The notes beneath the pieces are model-generated. The model was not told where the DNA came from, ran no database searches, and was given only the letters and a program-made list of their open reading frames with translations. The position numbers and the translations under genes are program-made. From Clostridium putrefaciens (lineage in GTDB: Bacteria; Bacillota; Clostridia; Clostridiales; Clostridiaceae), in the NCBI RefSeq assembly GCF_900461105.1, contig NZ_UFWZ01000001.1, forward strand, positions 930,001 through 994,000: a DNA stretch of 64,000 nucleotides, written 5' to 3'. Positions 63,786 to 64,000 of the stretch are shown here, piece by piece (position 1 is the first letter of the stretch; each line of letters starts with the position of its first letter).

Positions 63786-64000
63786 TTAATTCACTCCTAA
63801 TTGATAATCTTATATACTCACATTATATGATGTAACCCTTAAAATGAGACATATGATATGTAATAATGGGTACAAATAATTATCAAATGATAATGAAGCC
63901 ACTATAGGGAATTTCTATAATTATAAATAATATATTAGGGTAACTATTAGTGGATGTTATATTAAAAAATAGTATAAAAGTTATAGGTGGAGGTTTCTAC
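63786..64000. other. Intergenic region at the window end
   Basis: No gene is visible. GGTGGAGG near the last bases (63986-63993) looks like a plus-strand ribosome site, so another gene probably begins just outside the window. Confidence 0.4.

Overview
The window is AT-rich, densely coded DNA with strong AGGAGG ribosome sites, many intrinsic terminators and clostridial gene families. These include a glycyl-radical choline lyase, a Bce-type resistance module, RNase J, TrkAH and a fructose PTS. It most likely comes from an anaerobic Clostridium (sensu stricto) chromosome. No rRNA, tRNA, CRISPR array, intact transposase or phage genes were seen.

Layout. 1-7.8 kb is an eroding accessory stretch: a nonsense-interrupted ABC exporter half and its intact partner, a broken HD-CYTH fusion gene joined to the back half of a dGTPase, a vanZ-like gene whose tail comes from a repeat, and the relic of an attenuator-controlled ABC-F gene. 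7.9-12.5 kb is a complete BceRS-BceAB-type two-component/ABC module followed by a relic of a second ATPase gene. 13.0-30.7 kb is a complete choline-utilisation (cut) bacterial microcompartment locus. It holds two near-identical DMT-type transporters, each behind a MerR-type promoter with a 20-bp spacer; the merR gene; an alcohol dehydrogenase; CutC and CutD; two aldehyde dehydrogenase homologues, one lacking its catalytic Cys and Asn; a PduL-type phosphotransacylase; EutQ-, EutJ- and EutT-like proteins; and six shell proteins. Choline is cleaved to trimethylamine and acetaldehyde. Acetaldehyde then goes to acetyl-CoA, acetyl phosphate and acetate, giving ATP, or to ethanol, regenerating NAD+.

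31.0-36.1 kb is a compact RiPP cluster. It has a tandem array of 36-residue CxCxC precursor genes (two intact, one dead), a SPASM radical SAM maturase, an S41-type Ser/Lys protease without signal peptide and an ABC exporter. A relic of a second exporter gene lies upstream. It resembles the clostridial CLI_3235/CcpM 'Cys-rich peptide' class. 36.2-45.3 kb holds a Fur-box flavodoxin/DUF3793 pair, a fluoride riboswitch controlling a CPA-type antiporter, a hydrolase, a pseudouridine synthase, a 46-residue peptide gene with its own promoter and operator-like palindrome, and a heterodimeric ABC exporter.

45.4-50.2 kb is an arsenosugar-type locus (ArsS radical SAM, CxxC peroxidase-like protein, two TIGR04282/TIGR04283-type glycosyltransferases and an APH-like protein with an altered catalytic loop), with no ArsM in the window. 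50.4-64 kb is more ordinary: TrkA-TrkH potassium uptake, an acyltransferase, the fruRKA operon, a MATE exporter, RNase J, a GNAT enzyme and a CDF metal exporter. A structured repeat of about 150 bp occurs at 36.2 and 47.6 kb, with a third partial copy forming the end of vanZ.
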